Origin: Diospyros lotus
Taxonomy: Eukaryota > Streptophyta > Magnoliopsida > Ericales > Ebenaceae
DNA: 64,000 nt
NCBI RefSeq assembly: GCF_014633365.1
Contig: NC_068350.1
Span: 6,836,501-6,900,500 of the forward strand
Reading direction: 5' to 3'
Part shown: positions 1-12,239 of the stretch, piece after piece
Layout: the number at the start of each line of letters is the position of its first letter
How positions within the stretch are numbered: position 1 is the first letter of the stretch
Position numbers and translations under genes: made by a program
The notes under the pieces: model-generated
What the model was told of the DNA's origin: nothing
Databases searched by the model: none
The model's input: the letters and a program-made list of their open reading frames with translations, nothing else

Positions 1-780
1 TCCAAAAGGTGTCATTTTTTCTTCCGATAAAAGGGAGGCAAGAATGGCACAACCTTAATTGTTATTGTTGGGTTGGGTATCATTTTAGTGCCTTTACGGA
101 TGAGGCTTTCCTTTGATGGCTGGCCGAACTCTCAAAGAAGTCGGCTATGAAAAGACTCAGATACTGTGCCCATCGGACTTATTAAATGAGTTCATTGACT
201 TTAAATCGTGCGCTTATATTGAATTGTCAAAACAAATCACATGAGATGAAAGTCCCATTTAAGCTGTGACGACCCTCAATATTAACTATAATCTGCCGTA
301 ATTATCCATTAATTCCCCTAAATACTCCCAAATTGCTCTCATAAATTCTCTATCTAAGTTTTACCTAGTGATAACGCAAGCTTTATCTTTAATCCATAAC
401 AACTCTATTTAAGTTTTATCTTAGAATATTCCTATGTAAAAAAATTATGAGACCGAGTGACACGACCCAAGAGAGGGCATCCCAAGTTTTATCTTTGGAT
501 AATTTCATTATGCTAACAAAATCAAATTTTTTTCTTGTTCATAAACAAGATAAATAAGAGAAAATACATTTGGTGGGTGGGTACACTATGAAATTGAAAA
601 TTTATTCTTAAAATCCCACTTTTAAGAAACAAAAGGACATTTTTGAACATCTTTGCCGTACAAAATAAATATTTTATATTATTATAATTATTACCTAAAA
701 TTCAAATTTATCTAAAATTAAAATTTCTAATTTCACCGTGATTATGATTTTAAATTGATTATGATTTTAAATTTGATTGT
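1..780. other. AT-rich intergenic DNA, nothing recognised
   Basis: No reading frame with a recognisable domain was found on either strand. A TGTGACGACCCTC motif near 265 resembles the start of some plant gypsy LTRs, but no partner end or TSD was seen. The block ends at the TSD of the solo LTR that follows. Confidence 0.5.
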
Positions 781-1292
781 TGATGAGGAAATATTTACAG
801 GAGGCAATTTTATTATACTATCCTTGAAAAGTTACCATTAACTTGGAGCCATGTGTGTCAGTAAAGGCCAATATGCAATCGTCACATGTCAAGTTCTAAG
901 AGCTCCACGTGTCTTTATAATCTCTATTATGATTTTGAATTGGAAAGAGACAGAGAAGAAGATTCAGTCAACTAATAATATCTCAACATTCCAAGAATTA
1001 TCTCTATTAGGGAATATTATATTTTCTCCCCGTGGAAAGGGGATCGACCTCTATTTTTGAAAGATATCTTATCTCTTAAAGAAAAAGCCAAGGGACATCT
1101 ATAAATAGAGGACAACCTCTACATAGGAATCTGATTCCTAAGGGACTCTTTTATTATTTTTTCTATTACTATCTCCAATTTATAACTCTATGAACTAACT
1201 TAAGCGTCGAAGGAATCACGGGGAGCAAGTCCCCACTCTTTTTGCAGGTACTTGGTCCGAGACAGAAGAACATGATCGGCTCTGCATCATCA
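781..1292 (+). mobile_element. Solo LTR, 512 bp, Ty3/gypsy-like
   Basis: The segment begins TGATGAGG and ends GCATCATCA, giving 6-bp inverted termini TGATGA/TCATCA. It is flanked on both sides by the 5-bp duplication ATTGT (776-780 and 1293-1297). A TATA box, TATAAATA, lies at 1100-1107, and downstream comes a motif of the type ACTTAAGCGTCGAAGG...TTGCAGGTAC, which I associate with Tat-type gypsy R-U5 regions. No second copy or internal domain is adjacent, so this is best read as a solo LTR left by recombination between two LTRs. The TSD, termini and TATA are seen; the gypsy assignment is inferred. Confidence 0.8.
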
Positions 1293-1869
1293 ATTGTGAT
1301 TAAAACATCAAATTTGATTGTGATTGAGATTTATCTCATTTTAAGAAATATTCTCTTATCTCATATTCTGATCAGAATATAATTTTTTTATCTATATTTA
1401 TAGATGAGTTTAGATCTATAAGTAGATGTTCAATACTATAAAATTAATGTAATTATATCACTATCAAAGTACTAATATCATTATAGTAATATTTTATTCT
1501 TCCTATTTGTAATTTTTTTTATTTAAAATTTTTACATTAAATTATGTGTTCATTTATTTAGTTGATAATTTAATTGTGATTTATTTTCTATTCAAAATCA
1601 TAACTTATATCAAAATAAAAATGTTGCCAAGTTATTCTTAATTTCACAAACGGCCACCCAAAAAAATCAAATTTCATAATCTAAGCTGTTTTAAAAAATT
1701 TAGGAGTGGGTAAGCGGGGGGGGGGGGGGGGGGGGGGGGCCCTGGGCAGAAAAGTCAGACCTTCTATGCTTTTGCCACTTCCAACTGTCTCAAGCTCAAA
1801 ATGCACACATTTTCAGCTTCTTTGCCTGTACGTTTCTGTACTAAGAAAAACAAAATTCCCAAAATTGGA
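1293..1869. other. AT-rich intergenic DNA
   Basis: No gene seen. It contains the G homopolymer annotated separately. Confidence 0.4.
1716..1739 (+). repeat. G homopolymer, about 24 bases
   Basis: An uninterrupted run of G. It is one of several long G/C runs in this window; exact length is likely to be unreliable in any sequencing assembly. Confidence 0.8.
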
Positions 1870-2240
1870 TTAATTACATTAATAATAAATTAACTTTAGA
1901 TTATGTTATTATTTAGTCACTAAATTTTAAAATATTATATATTAATCACTGATATTTTAAATTTATTACTACTTAATCACTGAATTTTAAAATATTATAT
2001 GTTACTTATTAATATTTCAAAACCGTTTCTCATCCGTCACTCGTGAACTTAAAGTTTAGTGACTATCGAGTGACGAATAAGAAACGATTTTGAAATATTA
2101 ATGACTAACAAGTAATATTTTAAAGTTTAATAACTAAATAATAACAATTTTAAAATATTAATGATTAACATGTAATATTTTAAAGTTCAGTGATCAAATA
2201 GTAATATAATGTAAAGTTGAGTGATTATTGATGTAATTAA
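1870..2240. mobile_element. Foldback (palindromic) MITE, about 371 bp
   Basis: The whole segment is an imperfect palindrome. The left end TTAATTACATTAATAAT pairs with the right end, whose reverse complement reads TTAATTACATCAATAAT, and pairing continues through most of both arms. A second inner hairpin (about 2026-2092) pairs a CGTTTCTCATCCGTCACTCG-type arm with its inverse. No coding capacity. The TSD is not certain because the flanks are A/T-rich. It could be an inverted duplication rather than a transposon, but length and termini fit a MITE. Confidence 0.65.
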
Positions 2241-4328
2241 CCCTCAAAAAACTACTTGTATTGACGAGTCTCACTTAATTATATTTTTAGATAATGTATA
2301 TTTTTTATATTTTTATTTTTAAATAATTTATTCATTAATTAAATAGTTTAAAACAAGAGACATTTATTATTAACTAATATAATTATTTAAAATTAGAAAT
2401 AATATGTAACCATTGCCTAGCGTTACCTTTTGAAATAAATAATTTATATTTAGTTATTTATAATATTTAAATTAGTAATTATATTATAACATCATAAACT
2501 CAATGTGCTTGTCATATAATTAAGTAAATGAAAATATCATTTATTACACAAAAATGGTAATTTATAATCATTTTTTTTTTCAAAATACAAGTCTGCATAA
2601 AGTCGAATTAAATAAATATAATATATATTTAAAACCAAAAGATTAAAATTGTCTGTTCCTTTATAAGTTATATATATTGAGCTTTTAATTCAATGGAGAG
2701 GCCTCTTATTTTTTATTTAAAACAATTGAACCTATTTTTTAAAGCAAAGTTATTCTTCTCATACAATATATAATAAATAATTTGATGGAACATGAACAAG
2801 CAGAGGTGATCTGTTGCACTCGGGCATGCGCGAGGAAGGGGTTCCACGTGCTCTTCTGAGTTTGTTTGTGTCGAGCAAATGTTATCTATTCGATATTTAA
2901 TAATATGAGATTTTAGCATGAATAAGTAGATGATTGAACTAATAGTCCTCACGAGTATGGTATAGTGATAAAATACTTAAAATTTTATATGAAGTATCGG
3001 AATTTAAATTAGTGCGACGAGCTAGAAGACAAATCTATTGTTAAAAGATAACAGTAATGCTAAAAAGTAAATTCTACATAAATGATACCGAATGTCCAAT
3101 TCTGAGTGTGTATAAATTGTGTTCGTATTTGAATTTATTTAATTGAGGTATTAGGAAAAATATCACATATTTTTTAAAATTATTCGAGTAAAATTTGGAT
3201 ACTTTATTATTAAAAATAAAATAAAATAAAGCACATTGGAATAATGGAAATGAACATGTGGCGCATTGGAATGCGGAAATAATGAACAACGTGAGATGGA
3301 AGACTTGCACCTGGCAGCTGCTGCATTTCCCCAGTCCAAGTCTTTCTTTCGAAGTTGGTGAAAGGTTCATCGCACCAGCCACCAGCCACCACCTCCCCAT
3401 CATGTCAATCCAATCCCCTGCACCTGCACGCAAGTCCCCACAAAACAATACTGTGTAATTTGATATTATTATGACAAAACAGCGATTACTTAGGGAAGAA
3501 AACAAGTTTAATCACCTTCCTTCATGGGTCTCCCATGACCTACGTACCAGCCATTTTGGACTCTCCCAAAGCTAGTTATTAGGCTAATTATAGAAATGAA
3601 TAGCTTTAGGCAATATTTGCTATATAAAAAGTTTAAATTCATGTTTTCAAATGACCATTTCGTGTAGAATAAGTTCACTCATTTTGTTAGCTATTCGATC
3701 CTAGCTAGTTTGCCCTAATTACTTACGCTGTATATATATGCATGAAAGTCAATCCCTACTATTGTAATACAGTCATTAATTTTTTTTAGTTTTAAGTCTT
3801 ATTTAAGTATGATAAGTGATTACATAATAAATTCACATGAGACATCATTCTCAAGTTCACTGTTCACACTTGCAATTTTCGTTAAATTTGACTTTGGTCG
3901 AAGCAATGCTTTAAAAGCAAAAATATCATTTTATCTTTTTTCAAGTGTCATTTTCATTTCTTACATTAATGGAGGGTGGGATGGGGCACTTGCGGGCATT
4001 CCATGTTTCATTCACAACGACAATGACTTTTGTTGGGCATCCATTTGGTACACCTTCCAGCACTATATATGTGTGTGTGTGTAGATTGGGTTTTGCAAAC
4101 ACAAATTAAGCTTGCCTTTGGCTGGCACGCCATTTGGAGGCTTGCTATTTGTTTAATTGTGTCCATACATATCCTCGGCTTGAAGGAATATTGCATGATG
4201 ATATTGGTTTGCGAGATTTCATGGGAATGGGACCATCGACCATCGTGTCCACATGCACGCTGTACTACTATTAATGTCACGTGAATGGGCATATATCCAC
4301 TAAAATGGGTCCGATGAAGTTATATTGA
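2241..4328. other. Intergenic DNA without recognisable gene
   Basis: Short frames in this stretch show no domain, no codon pattern of a conserved protein and no splice-consistent extension. Some GC-richer islands (about 2810-2870, 3290-3430) are not coding as far as I can tell. A (TG)n tract lies near 4068-4082. The right edge is where reverse transcriptase homology starts. Confidence 0.4.
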
Positions 4329-4680
4329 CATCCATTTTGCTACAGAGTCATGTTGTTCGGATTAAAGAATGTAGAGATAACTTATTAATAGTTGATAAAT
4401 AAAGTGTTTGCAAAACAAATAGATTGAAATATCAAGGTGTATGTGGACGATATGGTGGCAAAGATGTTGGAAGGCAAAGACCACTACTCAAATCTGGAAG
4501 AGGTCTTCGAACAACTCCGATGACACAATATGAGACTCAACTAGAAGAAGTGTGCATTTGGAGTGTAGGCCGAAAAATACATTGGCTTCCTATTAACAAG
4601 CCAGGGCATCGAAACAAATCCCGACAAATGCAAGTCCATCCTTGATATGCACATCCCATGCAACATGAAAGAGATTCAGC
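4329..4680 (+). pseudogene. Reverse transcriptase fragment (gypsy)
   Basis: The first block reads CYRVMLFGLKN, matching the conserved segment before the catalytic loop in gypsy RT. After about 60 disturbed bases, a YVDD catalytic box follows at 4440-4451, then a frame resembling the KDHYSNLEEVFEQLRRHNMRLN region. Stops and frame changes show it is dead. Upstream RT is missing, so the element is truncated here. Confidence 0.8.
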
Positions 4681-4757
4681 GGTTAACCAAATGAATAATA
4701 TATAGCCTTATCCCGGTTCTTATCGAAGTCAGCAAATCGAGCCCATCCCTTTTTCCA

Positions 4758-5240
4758 ATGTTTGAATTACCCTCTTCTGCCCAAAGTTTGAATAGTAATC
4801 CTTGGGTCTTGTTTGTGGATGAAGCCTTCAATATCAAGGGAAGTGGAATAGGCATCATATTGAAGGGGCCGGATGGACTGTTGATTGAGCAATCCCTCCG
4901 TTTCAACTTCAAAGTGAGTAACAATCATGCCGAGTACGAAGCCTTTATAGCTAGCCTAAACTCGGCGTCGGAAATAGGAGCCACACGGTTGATTGCAAGA
5001 AGTGACTCCCAACTGGTGACAAATCAGGTAAGAGGCAAGTTCCAAACAAAGGATCCCCAGCTCGACTGATATCTCAGCAAAGTCAAAACCCTGGCTAAGG
5101 CATTCGAATCCTTCGATATCAAGTACATTCCAAGGGAGCAGAACTCAAAAGCATGTCTACTTTCCAAGCTCACCAGCACCAAGGGCCCAAGAAATAATCA
5201 ATATGTCATACAAGAAATTAACCCTAGACTCAACCACCAT
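4758..5240 (+). pseudogene. RNase H domain of gypsy pol
   Basis: The frame shows the RNase H acidic residues in order: D in LFVDEAF (about 4810), E in NNHAEYEA (about 4930) and D in ARSDSQLV (about 5005). A stop at 5067-5069 interrupts it, but homology continues as YLSKVKTLAKAFESFDIKYI and REQNSKACLLSKL. The domain would remove the RNA strand after reverse transcription. Confidence 0.85.
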
Positions 5241-5307
5241 CGACTTGGTCAACAAGCAAGTCATAGAGATAGGTCTTGAGTTTTAGGGAATCCCTATCAT
5301 CTAGTTT

Positions 5308-5871
5308 ATGAAAGAGGGAATATTACCCAATGACGCTAAAGAGACCAGGAGACTGAGATGGTCATTCAGCTTCTATGTCGTGATCGGGAATCAACTGTAT
5401 AGAAGAAGTTTTGCGATGCCACTCCTCAAGTGTGTAGATACCGATCAGTCTACCTACATCATGTCAGAAGTGCACGAAGGAGTTTGTGAAAATCATTTAG
5501 GAGGTCAGTCCTTGGCAGTAAAAATCTTGTTGGCTAACTATTATTGGCCGACCATGAGGAATGATTGCCTAGGCTAAGTAAAGAAATGCAAAAAGTGCCA
5601 GAAATTTGCGAACGCACACAACTTTCCATCAAAAGAGTTACACAACCTCAGCACCTCATGATCTTTCTACAAATGGGGGATAGACTTGTTCAGGCCCTTT
5701 TCAATTGCCCCCGGACAGCTCAAGTTCATTAGTGTGGCCATTGACTACTTTACTAAATGGATCGAAGCCAAACCTCTGACCATTATCACAGTCGAAAAGG
5801 TAAGAAAATTTGTTTGGAAGAATGTCATTTGCAAGTATGGCCTCCCCGAAACACTTATCTCGAATAACAAC
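5308..5871 (+). pseudogene. Integrase, N-terminal and start of catalytic core
   Basis: The HHCC zinc-finger region is visible (EVHEGVCENHLGG, then KCQKFAN in the next block), followed by the core (DYFTKWIEAKPL). The frame is broken by stops near 5576 and 5658. The core stops within the second acidic motif at 5871, because the solo LTR at 5872-8125 is inserted there; the other half resumes at 8126 with TQFTNKKLQEFCKEL. Confidence 0.85.
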
Positions 5872-8125
5872 TGTAACGCCCCGTAAATGCCAATTTAATT
5901 TAATTTTGGGGTAAATTAAATTAAAAGAAATATTAAAATAATTTGTTGTGATTTAATAAAATTTACTTATGTGATTTTAAGGAAATAAGAAATTAAAATA
6001 ATTAATTAATTTGTGTTAGGAATTTCTGGAATTAGAGAAAAATTAAAATAAATCAAGTTGTGGGATTTTTAGAAGTTTCGGGCATTTCTGTAATTAATAT
6101 AGGGGGCGAGAGTGTAATTAATGGAAGTTGTGGGGTGCTGGCGTGAATCGCGGAAGAGGGAAAAAGTCACCTTAAATATAAGTTAAAACATATATAGGTT
6201 GAATGAGGCGTGTGGCGCGGGTGGTCGCGGGCGCGCGTGCGAGGCAGGCGGTCGCGGGATCGAAACGCGGGGGCGGCAGCTGTGCGCGAGGGCTGATTTT
6301 TAATCAGCCAAGCACCCCAAAACGACGTCGTTTCGGGGTGAAGGCGGTGGCCGCCCCAGCGCTGCCACGTGGCCGCGCGCTGGCCACTCATTTTGGCCAA
6401 TTTAAGGCCGAATTTTGCCCGATTTCGGGCGTGAATTTGAACAGCAAGCAGTAAGGAAAATTGCAGAAAAGTAGCAGCAGCTCGCGGGAGAAATTGAGAA
6501 TTTTGAGCTTCAAAAATTGGATTAAACTCCGTTTAATCCCTGATTTAATTATCCAGGTATGTAGAGCAGCTAGTAATTAATATTCTGTACGGTCAGAATT
6601 TTGTTTTGCGTCCAATTTTATTAATTTTGGCAAATAATTGGGATATTGCAGTTTGTATAATTTTTACTGCTTTTGGACCCAACGAGCCTAAGGATATCTC
6701 TGATAAGGCAAGTTCTTCTTATCTATCTCGTCGTTTCTGTCGTTGGCGATTTATTGGGCCTCCCTTCGTTTGTTTCGGCCATTAATTAATTATGAAGTTT
6801 TTAAACGGTTAGTTTAAGATTTAATTTATTAAATGGATCTCGTGGGTTTTATTCGTTGGTTGCCTATGGGGGTTTGTGCCACCCCCCTGCCTGTTGGGAA
6901 TGATGCCGTACTCACCCAGGACTAGGTTCTTAGCGGTTCGGGTATTAATTGGATTTTTTGGTTATTTTCTGGCTGGAGCGGTTGTGCAGTGGGGGCTAGG
7001 ATCGATGGTTCGGTGACGGAGTGACTGTCGTACGGACTACCTTAGGCCGCCGGCGAGTCTCTCCTACCCACTAACCGTTGACCGGTGCCAAGCACTGCTA
7101 ACTTGCTTAGCCGTTATGTGATTATAGCATGCCTGCTTATATTTTATTCTCGTTGCATGGCTTGATGTGCACATGGGTACGGGCTGCATGTTGGGATTAA
7201 CATGATTTGGTTATGCTTGGTCACGGGCATTTTAGCTTGATTATGATGCATCCAGCACGGGCATATGCATCGTGTGTGGCTTACTATATGGGCGGAGCAT
7301 GGCCTGATGCTTGGATGTATGGGCGCCTGGTATCACGTTGATGCTCACTACGCCATTGCATTTTATGTGCATTGCATGGCTACTGATAGTATTTAGTTCT
7401 CGGACGGGAGTACCGTTCCGAGGGAGCCTATGGCTCGGTTGTCGGGAGTACCGACGTGGATACGGGTGACGGGAGTACCGCCCCGGGACAGTGCGCACAG
7501 GTTTGTTGAGGATATTGTTGCCTTCCAGGGCAGCGGCAGGTTGGTATGGGACTTGGGTGCCAAGTGTCTTGTGTGGGCCCCAAGGACCGGTATGTGCTTT
7601 CACTATACTGCACTGTTGTGTTGTAGCGTCTCATGACTTGTGTGTACTTGTGGGGCTGTGTTTGGGATGGTCTCTTCTTTTATTTATAGCCTTTCATTTC
7701 TTATAAACTTGCTGAGTCTTGCGACTCACCTTGCTTTCCATCATTCCAGGTAAGGGTAAAGCAAAGGCCGAGGGCGAGGATCGTTCCATTTAGCAGCCGG
7801 CCGTGTTGGTAAGGTGTATAGTTAGCTGCCCCCGTCATCTCTGATGTTTTGCTAGAGTCGCTGTCTTTTATTTTTGACTGTGCCAGGTTGTCATTTGTAC
7901 CTCCTATTGTTGGCACAGGGTCTGTATGTATTTTTATATACTTCATGACCGCGGTATCAGCGGGGTGCTTGTGGGCATGCATGTTTACCGTTTTGCTTCC
8001 GCTGTTAAATTTCTTATTTATGCATGCCAGGGCATTTCTGTCTTTTGTCTATTCCTCTTCCCTTCTGTGAGCGCACTCGTTCGGATAGACCGGGTGGTTG
8101 GGATATCCGGGCGGGGGTGCTTACA
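5872..8125 (+). mobile_element. Solo LTR, 2,254 bp, inserted in gypsy integrase
   Basis: The insert begins TGTAACGCCCC and ends GGGGGTGCTTACA, with TG...CA termini and TGTAA/TTACA inverted ends. It is flanked by a perfect 5-bp duplication ACAAC at 5867-5871 and 8126-8130. Removing the insert and one copy of the duplication rejoins the integrase core in frame, which is strong proof of the boundaries. The 2.2-kb length, TGTAACGCCCC start and GC-rich body fit the long LTRs of some plant Ty3/gypsy families (inference). The ORFs inside it (about 6167-6454, 7241-8144) are not genes. Confidence 0.9.
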
Positions 8126-8777
8126 ACAACACTCAATTTACTAACAAGAAACTCCAAGAATTCTGTAAAGAACTCATCATCTGTCAGGTCTTCACCTCAG
8201 TTGAACATCCCTACACAAATGGGTAAGCTGAAACCACTAACAAGATCACCTTGTCGGGCTCAAAAGGTGGCCTGACCAAGCTAAAAGAGCATGGGCAGAG
8301 GAGCTCCCAATGGTATTATGGTCATATCACACCACGACACAGTTCTCGACGATGGAAACCCCTTTTAGGCTTACCTATGGATCCGAAACTATGATTCAAA
8401 TGGAGGTTGGAGAATCGAGCCCATGAATACAACATTTCCAAGAGAGCACTAACGAGGCCGACTGAAGAGCCGACTTTGACCTTATCCAAGAGGTGCGTGA
8501 CATGGCACACATCCGTGAACAAGCGACTAAATAGAGAGCAGCTCGAAAATACAACACGACGGTCACACCCTGAAGCTTTCAAGAGGGAGACTTGGTCCTA
8601 AGGATGGTCGGAATAGCAAGACAACAACCCATAGAAAGGAAGCTCAATGCTAACTGGAAGGGCCCTTACCGAGTCGCCCACAACCTCAACAATGGAGCCT
8701 ACCAGCTAGCCGTACTCTCAAGGCAACCCCTACCAATAGCATGGAACGCAACTAGCCTAAGGAAATACTTCAGCTAA
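8126..8777 (+). pseudogene. Integrase, C-terminal part (gypsy)
   Basis: This continues the core interrupted at 5871: TQFTNKKLQEFCKEL at the start, then the region around WAEELPMVLWSYHTT (about 8291-8335), and finally RKLNANWKGPYRV and a terminal SLRKYFS before a stop at 8775-8777. Frame shifts occur near 8260, 8400 and 8500. It marks the 3' end of pol. Confidence 0.8.
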
Positions 8778-9084
8778 GTGATAATTGCCTCATATTCGTT
8801 TGATGTATTGCTTTATGACTATTTCATTTATTCCATTCTAGTCTTTGTTATGTCTACATTTGCGTCGTCATGGGCTTAAGCTTGAATGCACAGTTTTCAT
8901 TACTTTCGTATTTATGCTGCCATGGGATTTATTGCCCAATGTATCATTCGGTTATACGCCAATGTATTACATAGTCTGTGAATAAAATAAGAGGAAATTC
9001 AGGAAACTTGCTCGTCTTTTCTTATTCCAATATGCTAATGAATATCCTGAGTTCGTCCTAGTCTTTTTAGCCGACGCATTGAAC

Positions 9085-9516
9085 CAGAAAAGCTCGGTCA
9101 GTCCACATTCTAAGCTCGATTCATCAATCTTGGCGTGTGGACCAAGAGTCATCCAGATCTCCTAAGCCACATGTTGGATTAGACAAGCTCAATCAATCCA
9201 CACTCTAAGCCCAGTTCAATCCCGATGTATGGACCTCGGGTCATCCCAATTTCCTAAGTCGTGCCCTAAATCAGACAGGCTCAGTCAGTCCACACTCTGA
9301 ACCAAGGTCAATCCCGACATATGGATCTCAAGTCATCTCGATCTCTTTAGTCGTGCCCTAGATCAGATAGACTCGGTTAGTCCACACTCTAAGCCTGGGT
9401 CAATCCTGACGTGTGAATCTCGGGTCATCCCAATCTCCTAAGCCGTGCCCTAGATCAGATAGGCTCAATCAGTCCATACTCTAAGCCCAAGTCAATCTTG
9501 ACGTGTGAACCTCGAG
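9085..9516 (+). repeat. Tandem repeat, about 92-bp period, five copies
   Basis: A core GTCCACACTCTAAGC-type motif recurs at 9101, 9196, 9288, 9380 and 9472 (spacing 95, 92, 92, 92), embedded in a unit that also carries GGGTCATCCCAATCTCCTAAG and GTGCCCTAGATCAGA. Copies are diverged. It lies in the untranslated region between pol and the antisense ORF of the Tat-type element, where hypervariable tandem repeats are known and have been proposed as seeds of satellite DNA. Confidence 0.85.
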
Positions 9517-9742
9517 TATACGCAATATAAAGATAAACTCAACAATATATTGCGGAAGCAAATGTGCACGCCCGACTTCGTGTTGGAAATAAAACATAGT
9601 AAAGTTGGAAACAAAACGAGCTATGCACAACAAAATCGACAAAAACCAAACACTGAACATTACAGGTAAACAAAATTCCTCATTATATTTGAAGTTGAAG
9701 TTTGTATTACAAAGGAAAAATGAAAGAAAGGGTACAATAAGA

Positions 9743-11800
9743 CTAAGGCCCAAAAGGTCCGGGGACACACCTAGTCATAGCCTCAATAACTGTCACTGAG
9801 ACGAGGTCGACAAGAACAAGGTCCATCGTCTGATTGGCAACCCCCTCAGCCTGATTCTCCATAACCTTTGCCATCTCCGCCGGAGCCTCGATTTGGCCAA
9901 CTTGGTCAACAGCAGCTGGATCCACAAGATGACCATCCATTATATCCTTGAATGGGTTAAAAGCAGAGAAGTCGACCCTAGGGAAAAGCAATCAAGCATA
10001 GGATAAGGCCTTATCGTATCCTGCCACGAATTGGTTGGCAGCCTCGTCTAGTAAGCTCTCGACCTTAGACTGTGTCTTGACAGCCTCGTCCTTCATTTGG
10101 ACGGCCTCGAGCTTCGCCTGATCGGACTCTAAAAGAGAATTCACCAGCTCGATTTTTAGCTTTCCCCCTCCTTATTTAGCTTCAGTTGGTCCCACTCCCG
10201 CTCCTCAATTTCCTTTTGGCCCATAAACTACTCACAAAGTCGATTCAGCTTTAAGTTCGCTGACTCTTCTTTGTCGACCTGCTTATGCAACTGTGCATTT
10301 TTCGCGGCCAGTTCCACCTATATTTAGTCAACAACCTCCTCTTTGTGGGCTCGCTCGACACTTTGTTGTTGGGCTTGGGACTCCACTTCCATTGATTGAC
10401 AAGTACTCAAAAGGCGGAGGGCTTACAACTCTACTCAACGATAAAGCCCTATCTGCCCCATATCCAGCATCTTTTGGCAATCGATAAGCTCGGACATGTG
10501 TTCTTCGATAAACACCTCAGGACAGAACTGTTTGTTCCATAGACTCCCCAGGTGTTGTCCATTAGCTGAACCCGAAGCGTCGGACGACCTTGGCTCTCCC
10601 CTCCTGAGCAACTCTTTTCCTCTTTCGTACCAGTTTACCCACCTAGGCATTAGCTGACTCTTTAGCCTAAGAGGGGGTAAGAGCCTTGGGTTTGGCGACT
10701 TTGGGGGCAACTTGAGAAATCGACATAGAACCCTTGGTCAAGCCTAAGACCACCTTAGCAGGGGCCTTCTCGGTGGCCCTAGAGACGGAGGTCTCATTGG
10801 CAGTCCTATTAGCCAAGGTCGAGCTAATGTTTGCTGTCTCGGCTTTCTTTTTCTCCAGGCGTCTCCTAACCTCCTCAGCTGACATTTTTGGAGCCATAAA
10901 GCTTAAAATAGGAAGTAGCTAGTATGAATAACAGTAGACAGTAGCCAGGAAAGAAAAAGACAGAGCATGAGCCTATGCATATACTCGGCCAAGCCCTCTT
11001 AGTCATCACCAAGCTTGATGAGAGCCGATATCTTCAGCACCGGATAAGACTCTAGCAAGTCCACCATCACCTAGTTATCTGGGCTTAAGCTCTGGTACTC
11101 TAGCCCCATGATGAAAATTGACTTATTTCTCCAGTACAAGGAATCTTTTTCTTCCCCACCCTCATATAGAAAGAAGGCAAGCTCATCTTCCCAAGAAGCC
11201 ATCTTAAAAGAGTTGGCCTTGAAGCCTTTATAACAATTGTCAAGGGGCTTTAGCAACCACCTCCTCAGAAGGAAGCAAGGGAAACTCAGCTACCTTTGTT
11301 GACCCCCTTCAACTGGAAAATGTAGAAGAACACCTTCGAACTTGCCTTCTGGCCTAGGAAGTTGGAGAGCACTTCAAAGGCCCGAATAAAAGCCCAACTA
11401 TTTGGATGCAATTGGGTTGGAGCGATGTTTAGCATCGCCAACACCGAGCTTTAGAAGTCGATGAATGGGAGTCCCAACTGAAGACGGGTGAAAAATGTCT
11501 CGTACATATAGATCAACCTCGAATTTGCGTCTGAGGCTAGGTCCATATATACTTGCTCTTCTTCCCTACATAGGCAATATACAAACAAACTTTCATCCCC
11601 AGTAGCCGACAAGAACATTCGCATTCTCAACTTGGCGATCCCTTCGATAAAGTCATATACAGAGGTAATCTTGGCCACGTCCTCGCTCAGCTAGTCATAT
11701 TTGCCACTCACCCAAAAGGAAAACTCAAAGACGAGCCCACTTGGTCAACCCTAGCCTCCTCGCCACCATTCACGTTAGCCGTAATAGCCCTTCTAGCCAT
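9743..11800 (-). pseudogene. Antisense ORF of Tat-type element (gypsy transposase-like domain)
   Basis: Read on the minus strand, a start MARRAITANVNGGEE lies at 11800, followed by SVYDFIEGIAKLR, then LPFIDF, NIAPTQLHPNSWAFIRAFEVL and VFFYIFQLKG (about 11480-11290). This block matches the plant family known as 'putative gypsy type transposon' (Transposase_28). The N-terminal half of the next region reads WEDELAFFLYEGGEEKDSLY. The 3' half is low-complexity (MAPKMSAEEVRRRLEKKKAE) and ends GPFGP. Several stops (for example near 11715 and 11448) show it is no longer coding. Its biochemical role in active elements is not established. Confidence 0.7.
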
Positions 11801-12239
11801 GTAAGTAGTATTTGCAATGTTCTCAAAGGACCAGGGCAAATAGAACTGTCAGAAGTCGGCACCTCACGCTTATTCCGAATTACGCTCTAAGTACCTCGAT
11901 CTAATACTTTGAATCACCTTCCTAAGCCCAACTAGCGAGGCCCGACGGCTAGTCCCCTACAAAGGGGTCAGATTCCTCGCCGGGAGATCTCCTATGACAA
12001 TCATGGAATCGTTCCCTTCCTCAGATTTGTATCCCAATCTCGCTATAACGCTCGGTAACCAACAAATAACAACAATAAAGGAAGTACAAAAGAAGAATAA
12101 AATAGAACATATATGGGAGATTACCTAAGAAATCGAGAAAAGTCCTGAGATGGAAATCGAGGAACGATGGGAAATGAAAACAGTACAGGAGCAAAAGGTT
12201 CTTAGGGAAGTAAAAATCCATAGATGGCCTACAAATGCT

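Noticed and set aside
851..1060. 69-residue ORF with apparent leader
   Set aside because: Lies inside the solo LTR 781-1292.
3074..3505. 143-residue minus-strand ORF
   Set aside because: Low-complexity, Phe/Ser-rich, with a conflicting plus-strand frame; no domain or splice pattern.
6167..6454. Overlapping GC-rich ORFs on both strands
   Set aside because: They lie wholly inside the solo LTR at 5872-8125, overlap on opposite strands and show no domain.
7241..8144. Cluster of overlapping 60-120-residue ORFs
   Set aside because: Also inside the solo LTR; GC-rich stretches without stops by chance.
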